A stretch of DNA of 64,000 bases from Lunularia cruciata (GCA_948567375.1 OX419761.1:14014501-14078500); one strand, 5' to 3'. Shown: positions 28,239-40,697, counted from the stretch's first letter. The notes: generated by a model not told the origin, from the sequence alone. Program-made: numbers and translations.

Positions 28239-28987
28239 TGTAATACCAATAGCTAGATAGATGATCTAGAGATGAAATTTGGTTTGGTAACATCTAGAAG
28301 GATGTTATACATGATGGATTTAGTAGATAAGCTAGAGGTATCACCAACAGAAGACTTCTATTGATAGGCCAAAAACTAAAACATGCTTGGAAAATTTAGA
28401 ATCAATAGCTAGGCACATGATCTAGAGGTGAAACTTGGAGTGGTGACATCTAGAGGGATGTTACAAATGATGGAGGACATAGATCAGATAGAGCTATCAC
28501 CAAAAGAACACTTCTACTAATAGGGTAGAAGCCAAAAATAGCCTAAACTTTGAGGTTATTTTTGAAGGCCTAAATAGATGAATTAGGCTCAAAAATGGAA
28601 AAATTCTCTTCCCCTTAAGAGGAAAAAGGCTTTTCTTTCTCTCCCACTCCCCATGATTTGTCTCATCGAGAGCTTTCCAACAGTACCTTACCCATGCAAT
28701 TTTGAGCTTCCTATAAGAAGATTCCCTAAAGAATTCCTTTAGTCAAACCCATTTGACCAACTAGATAGGACAAGGATTGACATATCACCCATCCAAACAA
28801 CTAATCCAAGGATGGAGCTCGTTGACAGGTCACCAATCCATGTATCAGATCCAAGGGTGGAGCTTCCTTTGAGGGGATCCTCTTTGCTATATAATAAAGA
28901 GAAGGTGATCCTTTGGGGCATCAGAGGATTGAGTGTGAAATCTTTGTTTTCTCTCTTGAAGAGTTCTCTTGTCCTTGGAGTATTACA
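28239..28987 (+). repeat. 5' LTR, chromovirus copy A
   Basis: TGTAATAC start and GTATTACA end form the terminal inverted repeat. A TATA-like ctatataataaag lies near 28887, in line with a U3 promoter, followed by the R/U5 part. Pairs with 31590-32346. Confidence 0.9.
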
Positions 28988-28988
28988 A

Positions 28989-29000
28989 TGGTATAAGAGC
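28989..29000 (+). other. Primer-binding site, copy A
   Basis: tggtataagagc starts two bases after the LTR. It matches 11 of 12 positions of TGGTATCAGAGC, the complement of the initiator tRNA-Met 3' end used by many plant LTR elements. Confidence 0.85.
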
Positions 29001-29127
29001 AAGTGTCTTAATCCAAGAGAGTGGATCACCCCTCTTGGAAAAGCACGAGCTAGTGAAATTGAGTAATTTGAGATGAAGAACATAGTGCAATTGCTAGACT
29101 TGGGAAGGGCTTTAGAGAGCGGATGGG

Positions 29128-29540
29128 ATGGATGCACTAGGAAGACAATTTCTCACACCTAGCTTCCCATTCTTGAATCCATTCCATATCAAGATTATGT
29201 ACATCCAGTGTGAGCAAATGAAAGTATCATTAGTTTATCATTCTGGAGCAGAAATTATGGACAGAGTGATGAACTCACCAAACCCGATGATTCTACATGT
29301 GGTTGTATACAATAGAGAGTGGGATTTGACAATCTTTATTCTATTATGATGTTATGGATTTGAATGTACCAAATTTTCACCCTTACGACACACAAGTAGA
29401 AATCCATTATGTAGTTAGACCAAAAGTGATGTTTAGGGATTTTGTAGTCTGCAATTTTGGTGAGGAATATTATCAACAAGTGATGGCCTCGGAGGTCCCA
29501 ATCTTAGTCCCCATAGTTTGTGCACCGTCTTGAGTGATCA
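29128..29540 (+). pseudogene. Leader reading region between PBS and gag, copy A
   Basis: A frame beginning near 29128 contains FHIKIMYIQ and ends in YNREWDLTIFILL. After a frame change it continues through VMDLNVPN and VRPKVMFRDFVVCNF to a stop at about 29533. The same peptide text occurs in copy B at 40850-41313. It is neither gag nor a known pol domain. I do not know a function; see the findings. Confidence 0.45.
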
Positions 29541-29585
29541 TTCTAACCCTCTATTGAAGTAGGAAGTAGCAAGTGAACATCAATC

Positions 29586-30240
29586 ATGTGTAGGAATCAT
29601 GGATCCGCAATTGCAAGAGTTGATGCAAGGAATGTAGAGGATGTTGAACAAGTTTCAAGAAATCAAGATGACCATGGAAGAATTGCAAAATCAAATACAT
29701 GTTGTCAAGAAAGATCAAGTAATGCAAGAAGAGGAGTTGTCTCAACAACCAACACTAACAATCAAAGTACCTGGAGAGCTATGCATACCGATGACATTAA
29801 TTCCAATCAACAAACAAATCACATTGTTAATACAAATGAGGAAGACATGCAACATCGAGCCTTACAAGGGACAAAGCTCCATGGAAGTAGTTGAAAATTG
29901 GATTTCATGAATGAATTGATACATTCAATTGTTCACAACGGAGATCATTGATCATTCTGCATGAGTATTTGCATGTGGCTACTTGACCAATAAGGTTCTC
30001 ACATGGTATGACGCTTGGGAACGATCATTGTTGGTAGAAGGAAGAGAGGTCACTTGGACAGCCATGTAAGAAAGGTTGCTCAAGAATTTCCAATTTGTGG
30101 ATTTCATGCAAATGGCCCAAACCAAATTCTAGGGGTTGAAGTAGACGAATAGCATACAAGACTACATGGAGACATTTTTGGATCTACAGGTTGTGATAAC
30201 CGATATGATTCTAGCCGAAGCTCTTGACATTTAAAGAGAT
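29586..30240 (+). pseudogene. gag remnant, copy A
   Basis: Contains MEELQNQIHVVKKDQ and TCNIEPYKGQSSMEVVENWI, matching the N-terminal gag of copy B (TLQSQVQTLKNDQSMQ and NIKPYKEQHTMGAVENWI). It is broken by in-frame stops and ends shortly after the FLDLQV.ITDM block, where the internal deletion begins, so the gag C-terminus and its zinc knuckle are gone. Confidence 0.75.
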
Positions 30241-30287
30241 GATTAAAAGAGCGGATTTATGGATCTAAGAACCACCATCCTAACATA

Positions 30288-31525
30288 ATGTCATGATTCT
30301 ACCATTGTAGGTCACGTTAGAATGGACAAGACCTTAGATGCAATCAAACGCCATTACTATTGGCCCAAGATGAGCAAGGATGTGATGGAATATGTTTGGA
30401 GTTGCCTACTTTGTCAAAAAAAATAAGGTTTCTGATCAATCTCCCACATGACTTCTCCAACCTCTCCCCACTCCTACACAACGTTGGGAACAAGTAAGCA
30501 TAGATCTGGTTTGTGAATTGCCTAAGACCACCTCTAGGTTTGATTCCATCGTAGTCTTTGTCAACTGACTTAGCAAAATGATTCATGTGTGTCCTACCAC
30601 CAAGGATGTGACTGCCCCACAACTAGCTCAATTGTACTTATATGTCGTCTTTTCCGATCATGGCTTGTCTTGAGTACTCATCATAGATAAAGGCACTCAA
30701 TTCACTAGTTTGTTTTGGAGAACACTCTTTGGGTTCTTCAAAACTAAATTGGTTATGTCCACAAGTTACCATCCATAGACCGATGGACAAATAGAGAGGG
30801 CAAATTGCACTATTGAGGACATGCTTTGGGCTTAACTTTGGATGAGCAAGAGAGTTGGGACACCTTATTCCCATTGGTGGAATTTGTGTATAACAATTCA
30901 GTGAATGCCTCCACATAAGTCACACTGTTCTTCCTCATGTATGGAGAGCATCCTTTCACACCTTCAATCTTGATGAAGGTCCGTCCGGTGGCTACCAAGG
31001 TGGATGTTGTCAACACTTTTGTTTCTAGAATCCAACAGAGGGTGGAGCATGCAAAACATAGGTTACATATTGCCTAAAATTGACAGAAGCAATATGTAGG
31101 TGCACATTGCAAACTCATGGAGTTCAATGTGGGAGATCAAGTTTGGCTATCAACCACCAACCTCAAGTTAGTTGGTCATCATAAGCTCAGACCTCATTTT
31201 ATTGGACCTTTCTCTATCTTTTGTCCGCATAGGAGCCATGGCCTATCACCTCAAGCTACTACCACATATGAAGATCCACCTAGTGTTTCATGTCTCCTTA
31301 TTATGCCAATATGCTGCCCGGCCACCCCACTTCTCTTCCATCCAAGAAAGTCAACCTTGTCCAACCTTGGTTGATGACATAAAGGAGTATGAAGTCAAAC
31401 ACATTCTCTTGAAGCAAATCCAGAGTACTTGCAATCCAAGTGTAGAGTACTTGGTACATTGGAAATGGTAACCCTTGTATGAGGTGACATGGGAGCCCAT
31501 AGCCAACTTGACCCATGCACCAGTG
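30288..31525 (+). pseudogene. Integrase with C-terminal chromodomain, copy A
   Basis: Starts at the HHCC finger (CHDSTIVGHVRMDKT ... CLLCQK). It continues through a heavily frameshifted catalytic core, then EFVYNNSVNAS, FFLMYGEHPFTPS, FNVGDQVWLSTTNLKLVGH and FIGPFSI. It ends in a chromodomain: EYEVKHILLKQ ... VEYLVHWKW, stop, PLYEVTWEPIANL at 31381-31510. Chromodomains of this kind place the family among plant chromoviruses and in known cases steer integration to particular chromatin. Multiple stops make it inactive. Confidence 0.85.
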
Positions 31526-31575
31526 TGAGTGAAATCTTTTGAGCAACAGCTTTGCAATGAGGATGTTGCGTCTTA

Positions 31576-31588
31576 AAGGGAGGGAGGT
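31576..31588 (+). other. Polypurine tract, copy A
   Basis: aaagggagggagg directly precedes the 3' LTR at 31590, the expected plus-strand priming site. Confidence 0.85.
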
Positions 31589-31589
31589 T

Positions 31590-32346
31590 TGTAATACCAA
31601 TAGCTAGATTGATGATCTAGAGATGAAATTTGGTTTGGTAACATCTAGAAGGATTTATACATGATGGACTTAGTAGATAAGCTAGAGGTATCACCAAAAG
31701 AGTACTTCTACTAATAGACCAAAAACTAAAGCATGCTTGGAAACTTTAAAATCAATAGTTAGGCATATGATCTAGAGGTGAAACTTGGGGTGGTGACATC
31801 TGGAAGGATTTTTACACATGATGGAGAATGTAGATCAGATAGAGCTATCACCAAAAGAGCACTTCTACTAATGGGGCAAAAGCTAAAAATAGCCTAAACT
31901 TTAAAGTTATTTTAGAATGCCTAAATAGATGAATCAGGCCTCAAAAATAAAAAATATTCCTCCCTTCCCTCTCTCTAGGGGAAAAGGCTTGCCTTTCTCC
32001 TCCCATGATTTTTTTGTCAAGAGATTTCTAATGGTACCTTACCCATGCAATTTGGAGCTCCTACAAGAAGATTCCCTAAATATTCCCTTTAGATTCCCTT
32101 TAGTCAAACCCATTTGGCCAACTAGATAGGACAAGGATTGACATGTCACCCATCCAAACAACTAATCCAAGGATGGAACTCATTGGCAGGTCACCAATCC
32201 GTATATCTGATCCAAGGGTAGAGCTTCCTTTGAGGGGATCCTCTTTGCTATATAATAAAGAGAAGGTGCTCCTTTGAGGCATCGGAGGATTGAGTGAAAT
32301 TTGTGTTTTCTCTCTTGAAGAGTTCTCTTTTCCTCGCAGTATTACA
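31590..32346 (+). repeat. 3' LTR, chromovirus copy A
   Basis: Begins TGTAATACC after the polypurine tract and ends ATTACA. Similar to 28239-28987 throughout, with scattered substitutions and small indels. Confidence 0.9.
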
Positions 32347-32708
32347 AATACTTATGGTGGTTACGGTTAAGGTTTCAGTTACATTATCACGACAAAGCTC
32401 TTTGTGGATTCTAAAGGAGATATCTCTACAATACACAATGGATTTACATGAAGTGGCGCTCAGTATTAGCTTGTGTCTCAAGTCTTAATGAAAGAGGAGA
32501 TTGTGTCTAATTTGGAGTTTGATACAAAAGCTAATTTAGTTGAGAGTGCACCTAGGTCGTACATACCATTGTTGTGAGATATTTATGAGATTTAAACAGT
32601 CTCCAAAGATCCCAAGCACTACTTTGATATAGTGGGTACCATTAAGTTTGATGACTTCATCCAATAGCTTGATAGTTGGTGTGATCTGTAGTAGATTCAA
32701 ACCCCACT

Positions 32709-33687
32709 TTGTTCACACACTTCATGGCATGGAAAGGGTTGTTCCAACACTTGGAGTGTCCATCAATAGATAAACATCATGAGTTCAAGAGAGCTCACTT
32801 GGAGGAGATTGAGCTATGGAGACAATATTGGTATCCAAATTACATCTCCATCACTTCAAGCTCAGTTTTTAGGGATAGATTAGCAATACCCATGAGTTCT
32901 AGCTCTAGTAGCTTTGGTGGATCCAATGGAGGTGTACCAGTTGGAGATGGTGCTACTATGAGTGGGAGTACCTTTGCAAGAGGTGATGAAGTACTCAAGT
33001 TTAACCCCATGGTAGAGTTCTTCCGATGTTTGAGGCAAAACCACCAAGGAGTGCAAACTGACAAGCTGAAGAGCTTGCAAGAGTTCCAATGGAAGCCTGG
33101 AGAGAGCCTGTGTGAGGCATACCCTTGCATGAGATGGTTTATCAATTTCACTCAAGGTGTTACTGAGGCCCAAGCAATCCAATTTTGTTAAGGGATCTTG
33201 GACAAGGAAGTGCAACATAGAGTATGGGATGTACATTGTTACATGCTATTGCACCTACTTTGGCAGTGGTATGTAGTTTGGCTGAGTGCACTAAGCTCAA
33301 CATGGTAGAAGAGAGAGTGGTAAGAATGGTGACACTTGGATTTGGTAGGGAGACCTCATCCACAATTATTACTTCTTCTAGAGTGCAACTAAGTGCAACT
33401 AAGTGCACCACATTGTGTTAGCTTTCCAAGGGTAGAGTTGATAACCCAAATCTTATGGAGCAAGTGGAGGGCCTAGAGTAGCTAGATCTTCACTTTCATT
33501 TTTGCAGCTAGTAAGTGGTGGTGTTGCTTGTTGGACTTGTGGTGGACCTCACCATACGAGAAAGTGCACTCAAGGCAATGGACATGATACCTCTGGTGCA
33601 TCACAACTAGCACAAAGACAATGTGACCATTACCATAAATTTTCTCACACCAATGAAAAATGCTTTAACCTTCATCCAAAGTTATAG
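32709..33687 (+). pseudogene. gag of the outer Ty3/gypsy element
   Basis: The first part reads HFMAWKGLFQHLECPSID and later EFFRCLRQNHQGVQTDKL, FQWKPGESLCEAY and FTQGVTEAQAIQF, in the manner of a retrotransposon capsid core. After a stop at about 33191, a zinc knuckle follows in the region 33529-33567, CWTCGGPHHTRKC (CX2CX3HX4C spacing), then a second Cys/His cluster (CDHYHKFSHTNEKC). It differs from the gag of the chromovirus copies, so this is another family. Confidence 0.75.
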
Positions 33688-33689
33688 AA

Positions 33690-35429
33690 TGGTAAGATTG
33701 TTATGCTTGGTCATAGAGGAGCTCATGGTCATGGAGTACAAGGTGGTAAAAGTGGTAGTAGAGGACCCACACTTGGTAGGGGCATAGTACCTATCCTCTC
33801 TTATGATACAACCATGGCTATAGGGATTGATCAGTTAGGGTAAAGATTAGCTAGCACGACTATAGCTTAAAGGAGGTCAAATTTGGGTGATGAGGCTTCC
33901 ACCTCTTATGTTGGTGATAGAAATATCCTAGACTTTATATGTGGAGTAGCATAAGTAGATGCATCTAACGTAGTGACTAGAAATCCAATACCTAATCCAA
34001 AGCCTAGAGGAGTATCAATGAAGTTGGACCCACAAAGAGGAGAGGTTGGTAGACAGGTCAAACTTCCCTATTCTTCACACTCTTTAAGGCACTATAGATG
34101 ACATCCATGGCTCCTAGATGTCCTAATGCAACTGTGGTAAATGGTGTTAGAGTCCATGATGGACTAGATGCTAGTCAATCACCTAATACTATACAGATTG
34201 AGTCTAGCATGATGTTGGGGGTGGCTCAATTGACTATGTGCTTCTCTTTGTTCTCAACCAATCACATATTTACATTGGGAATTAGCTCAACTCCAATGTT
34301 CCGATTGATTGCCAGACTTTGTGAGAGTAGGGAGGATGTGATTCCTACTTCTAGAGCAAAGGTGGTTGATCCATTATCAACCACCAGAGGTAACTTGGCA
34401 AAGGAGCATGGGATCCGCTTAATGACCATTGGTTTATGGTAGATAGTAGCTAGGTTGGAAGAGTTATCAGCTAGACCTACCTTTGAGCGAGCTCGGTTTA
34501 CACCTAAAGTTGTCAAATTGGATAACTGGAGGGGTATTTTCCTTTGGTGGAACCTTCAAGGAAGGTCTATACACCTTAGAGGGACTTATTAGACTCTTGT
34601 ACATAGCCCCTTATGTGAGAGAAGGCTACAATTGTTGATCTTGAGCTATAAAAGACCGATGTGGAAAGGTGTTCATTTCAGATCTAGACATCTCTAAGGG
34701 TGGCTCTATACAATACATCACATGTGGAGAACACATTGTCCAGATTTAGCCCAATTATCTAACCCAAAGCTCTATGATGAGAGCTTAGGCCATTGCAACA
34801 ATAGTAGACTTATATGATGTGCTACATGGTAGAGTAGTGTTATATCCCATGGGTTTCAATATTGACTATTGGGAGGAGATAGCCTCCTATAGGACAGATT
34901 AGTAGTCAAGTGATGGACAAGTATATCACCTACCAATATGATTTAGTAGTGGTAGTCTTGGCTCACTACAGTCAAGGACTATGGCATCAATTTTAGCTTT
35001 TAGCGGTTTTATTACTTAGCCTAATGACTTATTAGAGAGGAATGCCCATGCAAAGGATCCCTAGTATCATAGAGATCACTCAAATTTGGAGTATGAGTAG
35101 GATTGTTACATCCATCTTGGATGTTCCATTGTTGAGTAGTTCTGAGGAGGCATTGCAATAGCATATGGATCAATTGGTGTAGTAGGCTTGAAGTGGAACC
35201 TTTGCACCACCAAGAGAACAATGTGAGGATGAGCTTCCAAAGTCTATTACCTTGTCATCTTTGGATACCAAATTCATTTTTTGGCAGTATCTATAGAGGG
35301 AGTATGTCTATTGGAGTTGTTTGGTGTGATTAGCACTAGACTAGCTATGGTGCTGAGGTGTAGGATTTGGAGAGATATGGTCCTATTCATTTGGTGATTT
35401 TTAGATAGCCATATTAGGGACATATTTGT
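33690..35429 (+). other. Outer element interior, unassigned
   Basis: Continues the outer element between gag and the copy B insertion point. Open frames (for example 34098-34442) carry no motif I can name, and no aspartic protease signature (DTGA or DSGA type) is seen. Presumably a decayed gag-pol junction. Confidence 0.4.
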
Positions 35430-35434
35430 GCTGG
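35430..35434. other. Target-site duplication of copy B, left
   Basis: GCTGG immediately before the element is repeated as GCTGG at 42099-42103 immediately after it. A perfect 5-bp duplication is the size made by Ty3/gypsy integrases and fixes both ends of copy B. Confidence 0.9.
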
Positions 35435-36187
35435 TGTAATACTCTGAGGATAGGAGACCTAAAGAGAAACACACCATGAGAAACACACAATTTCACACTC
35501 AAACCTTTGATGCCCCAAAGGAGCACCTTCTCTTTATTATATAGACAAAGGTGATCTCCTCCAAGGAAGCTTCACCATAGGATTAGGCACACAGATAGGT
35601 GATATGTCAGCAAGTGCTACCCTTGGATTACTTACTTGGATAGGTGACATGTCGGTCTTGGTCCTATCTGGTTGGTCAAACAAGCTTTGATCAAAGGAGT
35701 ATCTTTTAGGGAATCTTCTTATAGGAATCTCAAAATCACGTGGGTGTGGTACCATTGGAAAGCTCTTGACAAGACAAACCAGGAGGGAGGGAAGGCCAAC
35801 CCTTCCTCTATTGGGGGGGAATTTACATATTTTTGAGGTCTAATTCATTTTTTTAGACCTCCAAATTGCCTTTAAAGATTTTGGGCATATTTCAATTCAT
35901 ACCCTATTAGTAGAAGTCCCCTTTTGGTGATATCTCTGTCTAATCTATTTAGTCTATCATGTATAACATCCTTCTAGATGTTACCAAACCAATTTTCACC
36001 TTTAAATCATATGTCTAGCTATTGGTTCTAAGGTTTTCAAGTTTATTTTGATTTCTACCTTATTAGTAGAAGTACTCTTTTGGTGACACTTCTATTTGAT
36101 CTATTTTTACCATCATGTATAACATCATTCCATATGTTACCAAACCAAATTCCACATCTAGATCAATGGCTAGCTCTTGGTATATTA
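35435..36187 (-). repeat. 3' LTR, chromovirus copy B
   Basis: Shows TGTAATAC at its left end on the plus strand. It carries the same 'cttctctttattatatagacaaa' segment (reverse of the copy A TATA region) and ends near ggtatatta before the reversed polypurine tract. Confidence 0.88.
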
Positions 36188-36189
36188 AA

Positions 36190-36204
36190 CATCCCTCCTT
36201 TTAA
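36190..36204 (-). other. Polypurine tract, copy B
   Basis: The plus strand reads catccctcctttta, the reverse of taaaaggagggatg, at the inner edge of the 3' LTR. Confidence 0.75.
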
Positions 36205-37408
36205 GTTGCAATGTCCTCGTTGTGCAACTGTTGCTCAAACCCTTGCACCAATACCGATGCATGTGTCAAATTAGCAGTGGGCTCCCAAGTTGCTTCATAG
36301 AGGGGGTAACCTTTTCATTGTACTAGATAGTCCACCTACGGATGGCAAGTACCACATATGCACATATGCATTTTTGGAGAATATGCTCTACTTCATATTC
36401 CTCAGTGCCATCAATGAGTGTCGGACAAGGTTGAATGTCTTGTGTGAAATGACACTTGCCCGATCGGGGAACATATCTACATAGTAGAGAAACAAGGAAC
36501 ATTGGATGGATCTTCATATGTGGTGGAAGCTCAAGGTGATAGGCCACAACGCCGACTCAAGGAAGAATCAAAAAAGACCCAATAAAACAAGGTCTAAGCT
36601 TACAAGGTCCAACTAATATGAGGTTGGTTGTCGACAGCCATACATGATCCACAACATTGAGCTCCATGTGCCTACGGTGTGCATCAGCATATTGCTTTTG
36701 TTGATTTTGTGCAATCTACAATCTGTGCTTGGCGCTCTCCACACCTTGTTGGATTCTAGAAACAAATGTGTTGACTGTGTTGACCTTGGTAGCCACCGGA
36801 TGGAACTTCATCAAGCTAGAAGGTGTGAAGGGATGCTCACCATACATGAGGAAGAACGGAGTGATATGGTTGGATGCATTCACCAAATTTTTGTAAGCAA
36901 ATTCCACCAACAGGAGTAGGGTGTCTCACCTCTCTTACTCCTCTACGGTAAAGTCGTGTAACATGTCTTCAATAGTGTAATTAGCCTGCTCTATTTGTCC
37001 ATTTTTTTGTGGGTGGTAAGTTGTGGACATGGTCAACTTGGTGTTGAAGAAACCAAAGAGTGTTTGCCAAAAAATATTGGTGAATTGAGTGCCTCTATCC
37101 ATGATGAGTACTTGAGACAAGCCATGGTGAGAGAAGACTGCATCTAAATATAATTGAGCTAGTTGAGGAGTGGTCACATCCTTGATGGTAGGGCATACAT
37201 GAACCATTTTGTTGAGCCGGTCCACAAATACCATGATGGAGTCAAACCCTGAGGTGGTCTTGGGTAATTCACAAACAATATCCATACTCACTTGTTCCCA
37301 ACATTTGGTAGGAGTGTGGAGAGGTTGAAGGAGCCCTACAAGAGCTTGATTTGAAGTCTGTTGACAGAGTAAGAAGTTGTGTACGTAGTCCATCATGTTG
37401 TTGCTCAT
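36205..37408 (-). pseudogene. Integrase and chromodomain, copy B
   Basis: The minus frame 37408-36935 gives CWEQVSMDIVCELPKTTSGF, DSIMVFVDRLNKMVHV, LIMDRGTQFTNIFW and YHPQKNGQIEQAN. The D...D...E catalytic triad positions of the integrase core are therefore visible. A stop interrupts before 36910-36716 (LLLVEFAYKNLVNASNHITP, MYGEHPFTPSS). The chromodomain start YEVEHILQKC is seen near 36370-36400, but the rest is frameshifted. Integrase inserts the element cDNA; this copy cannot make an intact one. Confidence 0.85.
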
Positions 37409-37886
37409 CTTGGGTTAATAGTAATGGTGCTAGACCGCATCCAAGGTCTTGTCCACTCCGACATGACTTGCAATGGCCAAATCATGACATTTTGCTGGAA
37501 TGGTGGTGCGTAATTTTGGGACATTTGGGATCCATAATATGCCATCACAAAAGGTGAGTCCTTGGGTGTTGGTGACGCCTTTGGATGATTACACTCCTAC
37601 AATCTGTGGATCAATTTTTGTAGCAGCCAAAATTCAAGGTTAATCTTAACCTCTGCCACCAAGTTGTTTGCCATATGCATGCGGGTGAATGCATCTGCAA
37701 GTTGCTTCCTACCTTCCACTTAGGTGATTGTCATGTTGAAGCATTATCGCCACTCTGCCCACCAAATATGGCAACAAGATAGATCCTTTTGAGTCTCGAG
37801 TTAGACTAGAGGTTTGTGGTCTATCTCTACTACAAATGCCTTCTCGCTCAGATAGTGCTTCCAATGCTTGGTTGCAAGGACAATAG

Positions 37887-39286
37887 TCAGCTCTTCTCAT
37901 TCTGTGGTGTGGTAGTTGTGCTCTTCCAATAATACATTTTGAGAGAATATGCAATTGGATGCCATCCGTCATGCCACTCTTGTTGTAGGATTGCTCCTAT
38001 TGCTACGATCGATGCATCTATAGCCAACTTGATTGGACGTTTTGGGTCATACCACTTCAAGATTGGTGCATGTAACAAGGTGGCTTTCAATTCTTGAAAG
38101 GCCAACTCTTTTACGGTTCTCCACGTCTACTTCTTCCTCTTGCCAAGTAGTGCCATTAAAGGTTGTGCAACCTTGGAGAAGTCCTTGATAAATCAACAAT
38201 AAATCTGGTCAACCCCAAGAAGCTCTTGAGTTGAGTCTGATCTTCTAGGGCACTTTATTTTTGAATGACCTCTATTTTATCTGTCAATACTTGAATACCC
38301 TCTGCACTTACTCTATGCCCCTAGTAGTCTACTTCAGACTTGCCAAACTTGCACTTTGAGATTTTTGTGTATAATTGATTTTGTCTTAGAGTTTGGAGGA
38401 CTTCTTGTAGATATTGTTTGTGTTCCATCACTTTGCTACTGTATACTAAAATGTCATCCAAGAAGATGATAACAAACTTATCCAAATATGGACAAAATAT
38501 GTCATTCATTAGACTCATGAAAGTGACAGATGCATTGGTGAGACCAAAAGGCATCACGATATACTCAAAGTGGCCATACCTTGTTCAAAAGGCAATTTTG
38601 TACACATCCTCCTCTGCAATTTGGATTTGATTGTAACCACTCCGCAAATCTAGTTTGGTGAAGTGTCTTGCTCCATTGAGTTGATCAAACAGGTCATCCA
38701 TGTGAGGTAAGGGGTATTTTTTCTTCATTGTTTGCTGATTGAGACCCCGATAGTCAATGCACATGTGCATTGTACCATCCTTCTTCTTCATAAACAAGAC
38801 AGGAGCCCCATATGGTGATACGTTGGGTTGGATGAACCCTTTTTGCAACAAATTCTCAACTTGATTCTTACACTCCTCCAACTCATGAGGTGATAGGTAA
38901 TATGGGGTCTCACAAGGAGGTGTTTTCCTCGAGAGTGTCTCAATTTCATGATCTACTTTCCTTTTTGGTGGTAATCTTGAGGATAGATCATCAAGAAAGA
39001 CATCTTGAAACTCATTTACCACATCTTTCAATTTCTCAAGAATTTTTCTATTGAGTTGTGCACTTTGGACTTCTCTTATTAGACCCATGAAACATCTATC
39101 GATCATACTGATAGTTGTTGTCCCTATGACATAGAGAGGCAATTCTTGCCTATGTGATTTTTCTTTAACCCGAATGATAAACCATTGGTGGGTTCTCACT
39201 ACTTTCTTCCTCCAATCTACTCTAGGGTTGTAATGCTCTATCTGTGGCATGCCTAAGATTGCATCATAACAAGCTAATTGTATCAC
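37887..39286 (-). pseudogene. Reverse transcriptase and RNase H, copy B
   Basis: 39286-38585 gives [60 protein letters not shown] and [15 protein letters not shown]. After a break, 38557-38321 gives [18 protein letters not shown] and [12 protein letters not shown], so the catalytic DD pair is retained. The RNase H part at 38105-37887 has FQELKATLLHAPIL and LAIDASIVAIGAILQQ. The domains are contiguous and in Ty3/gypsy order but interrupted by stops. Confidence 0.9.
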
Positions 39287-39331
39287 TCACCACTCAATTG
39301 CTTCCTAATATTCTCCTATAGAGAGTGTTAC

Positions 39332-39517
39332 TCATTTAGGTAATGATTCAATCCTCTCTGTTTGCCTATTGGATAACTCTACTTCTTCACTCTCATCTCT
39401 CTCTAGATCCATTCCCAATCTTATTGCAATAAAGCAAGACAAGAAATTCTTTGTTGCTCCAGGATCTATTAATACTCTCACTTGATTGCCTTCTAGGACT
39501 CCACTTATTACAATCAA
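39332..39517 (-). pseudogene. Aspartic protease domain, copy B
   Basis: EGNQVRVLIDPGATKNFLSC contains the retropepsin signature with DPGAT in place of the usual DSGAT or DTGAT. The Asp is kept and the neighbouring Ser/Thr has become Pro. It lies between gag and reverse transcriptase as expected. Confidence 0.8.
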
Positions 39518-39639
39518 TTGTGAGGTTGCTTTTTGGTACCTTTGCGCGCTTGTCTTCTTGCTTCCCTTGCTTTTATGCTTCCTAATTGAGCCAGTAAGGC
39601 TACAAGGTACATTTACTGGTGATCTTCATTTTCCAAAGT

Positions 39640-40697
39640 GATTTCCACCTCCTCCTCTTTAGTGCATCTCTCCATGTTGTTCAAAGATTGCATGTATGAA
39701 AGCCGAGGGCGTGTAGGGAGACAAGCACAATAGTTGGTACATATATGCCCAATACGACCACAATTGTAACAACGGCATTGTTCTCCTCAGTTTTGACTGA
39801 TGTTTTTGCAATTTGGAAAAGCAAAATTCATCACAAACTATTTTGCAAAAACAAGAGACTAAGTTCCTTCTCCTCGTGGAACTTCATCTCTCCGTTCTTC
39901 TACTTGTCATTGCTTTCCTTGAAGCAATCGTGCTCCTCGGTCTTGAAACCAAAGGTTGCCCATTTCCATCGGTACTAGTCCACCCATGTGTGGCATTTAT
40001 GCCCAATAATGTTGAGGTGGAACTACTCCTTCACCTCCACCCAATGCCCCTGCTATTCTTTGCACAAAAGCAATGGCTTCAAATACCGTGCAAGGATTTT
40101 GTACCATGACTTCTTGGCAAATCCGCTCCTTCAACCCTCATTTGAAATTGTCAAGAGCCTTTGCTAGACTCATGTCGGTTATTGCCACTTGTAGATCCAA
40201 AAAGGCCTCCACATACTCTTGTACATTGTTCTTTTGTTTCAATCCTCATAGTTGGATCCGGGCCATATGCACAGAATCCACCAACTGGAAATTCTTCAGC
40301 AATCTTTCTTGCATTGCTATCCATGTGACCTCCCTTCTCTCTACCAACATGGATTGTTCCCAAGCATCGTACCATGTGAGGGCTTTATTGGTCAATTACC
40401 CACATGCAAACACACTTACAGAATGCTCAATGATCTTTGTTGAGAACAACCAGAATTCATTCTTGAGATCCAGTTCTCCACTGCTCCCATTGTATGTTGC
40501 TCCTTGTAAGGCTTGATGTTGTAAGTCTTCTTCATCCAAAGTAGTAATGTGGCTTCATTGTTGACAGGGTTTGTAGGCGCGGGTGCCTCTCCAAGTACTT
40601 CAATCACAAATATTGGGTTTTGAGATGGCTCTTCTTCTTGCATTGATTGATCATTCTTGAGGGTTTGCACTTGACTTTGTAATGTCTCCATGGTCAT
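39640..40697 (-). pseudogene. gag with zinc knuckle, copy B
   Basis: Starts near 40697 with TMETLQSQVQTLKNDQ. It runs through GAVENWISRM, ALTWYDAWEQSMLVE, ITDMSLAKALDNFKWGLKER and FEAIAFVQRIAGA, to the Cys/His knuckle CYNCGRIGHICTNYC at about 39735-39785. In the knuckle the expected fourth Cys is shifted by one (Tyr at that position). Several stops and a frame change are present. Confidence 0.82.

Larger units (their letters stand above)
28239..32346 (+). mobile_element. Chromovirus (Ty3/gypsy) copy A with an internal deletion
   Basis: A 4.1-kb element nested in the outer one. The LTRs are 28239-28987 (749 bp) and 31590-32346 (757 bp), with TGTAATAC...GTATTACA termini. A primer-binding site and polypurine tract sit at the expected places. 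The interior holds the leader, a gag remnant, and then directly the integrase zinc finger, integrase and chromodomain. Protease, reverse transcriptase and RNase H are missing, apparently removed by a deletion with its join near 30240-30290. Flanking 5-mers are gatat and aatac, differing by two transitions, so a decayed target duplication is possible but unproven. Same family as copy B at 35435-42098. Confidence 0.88.
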
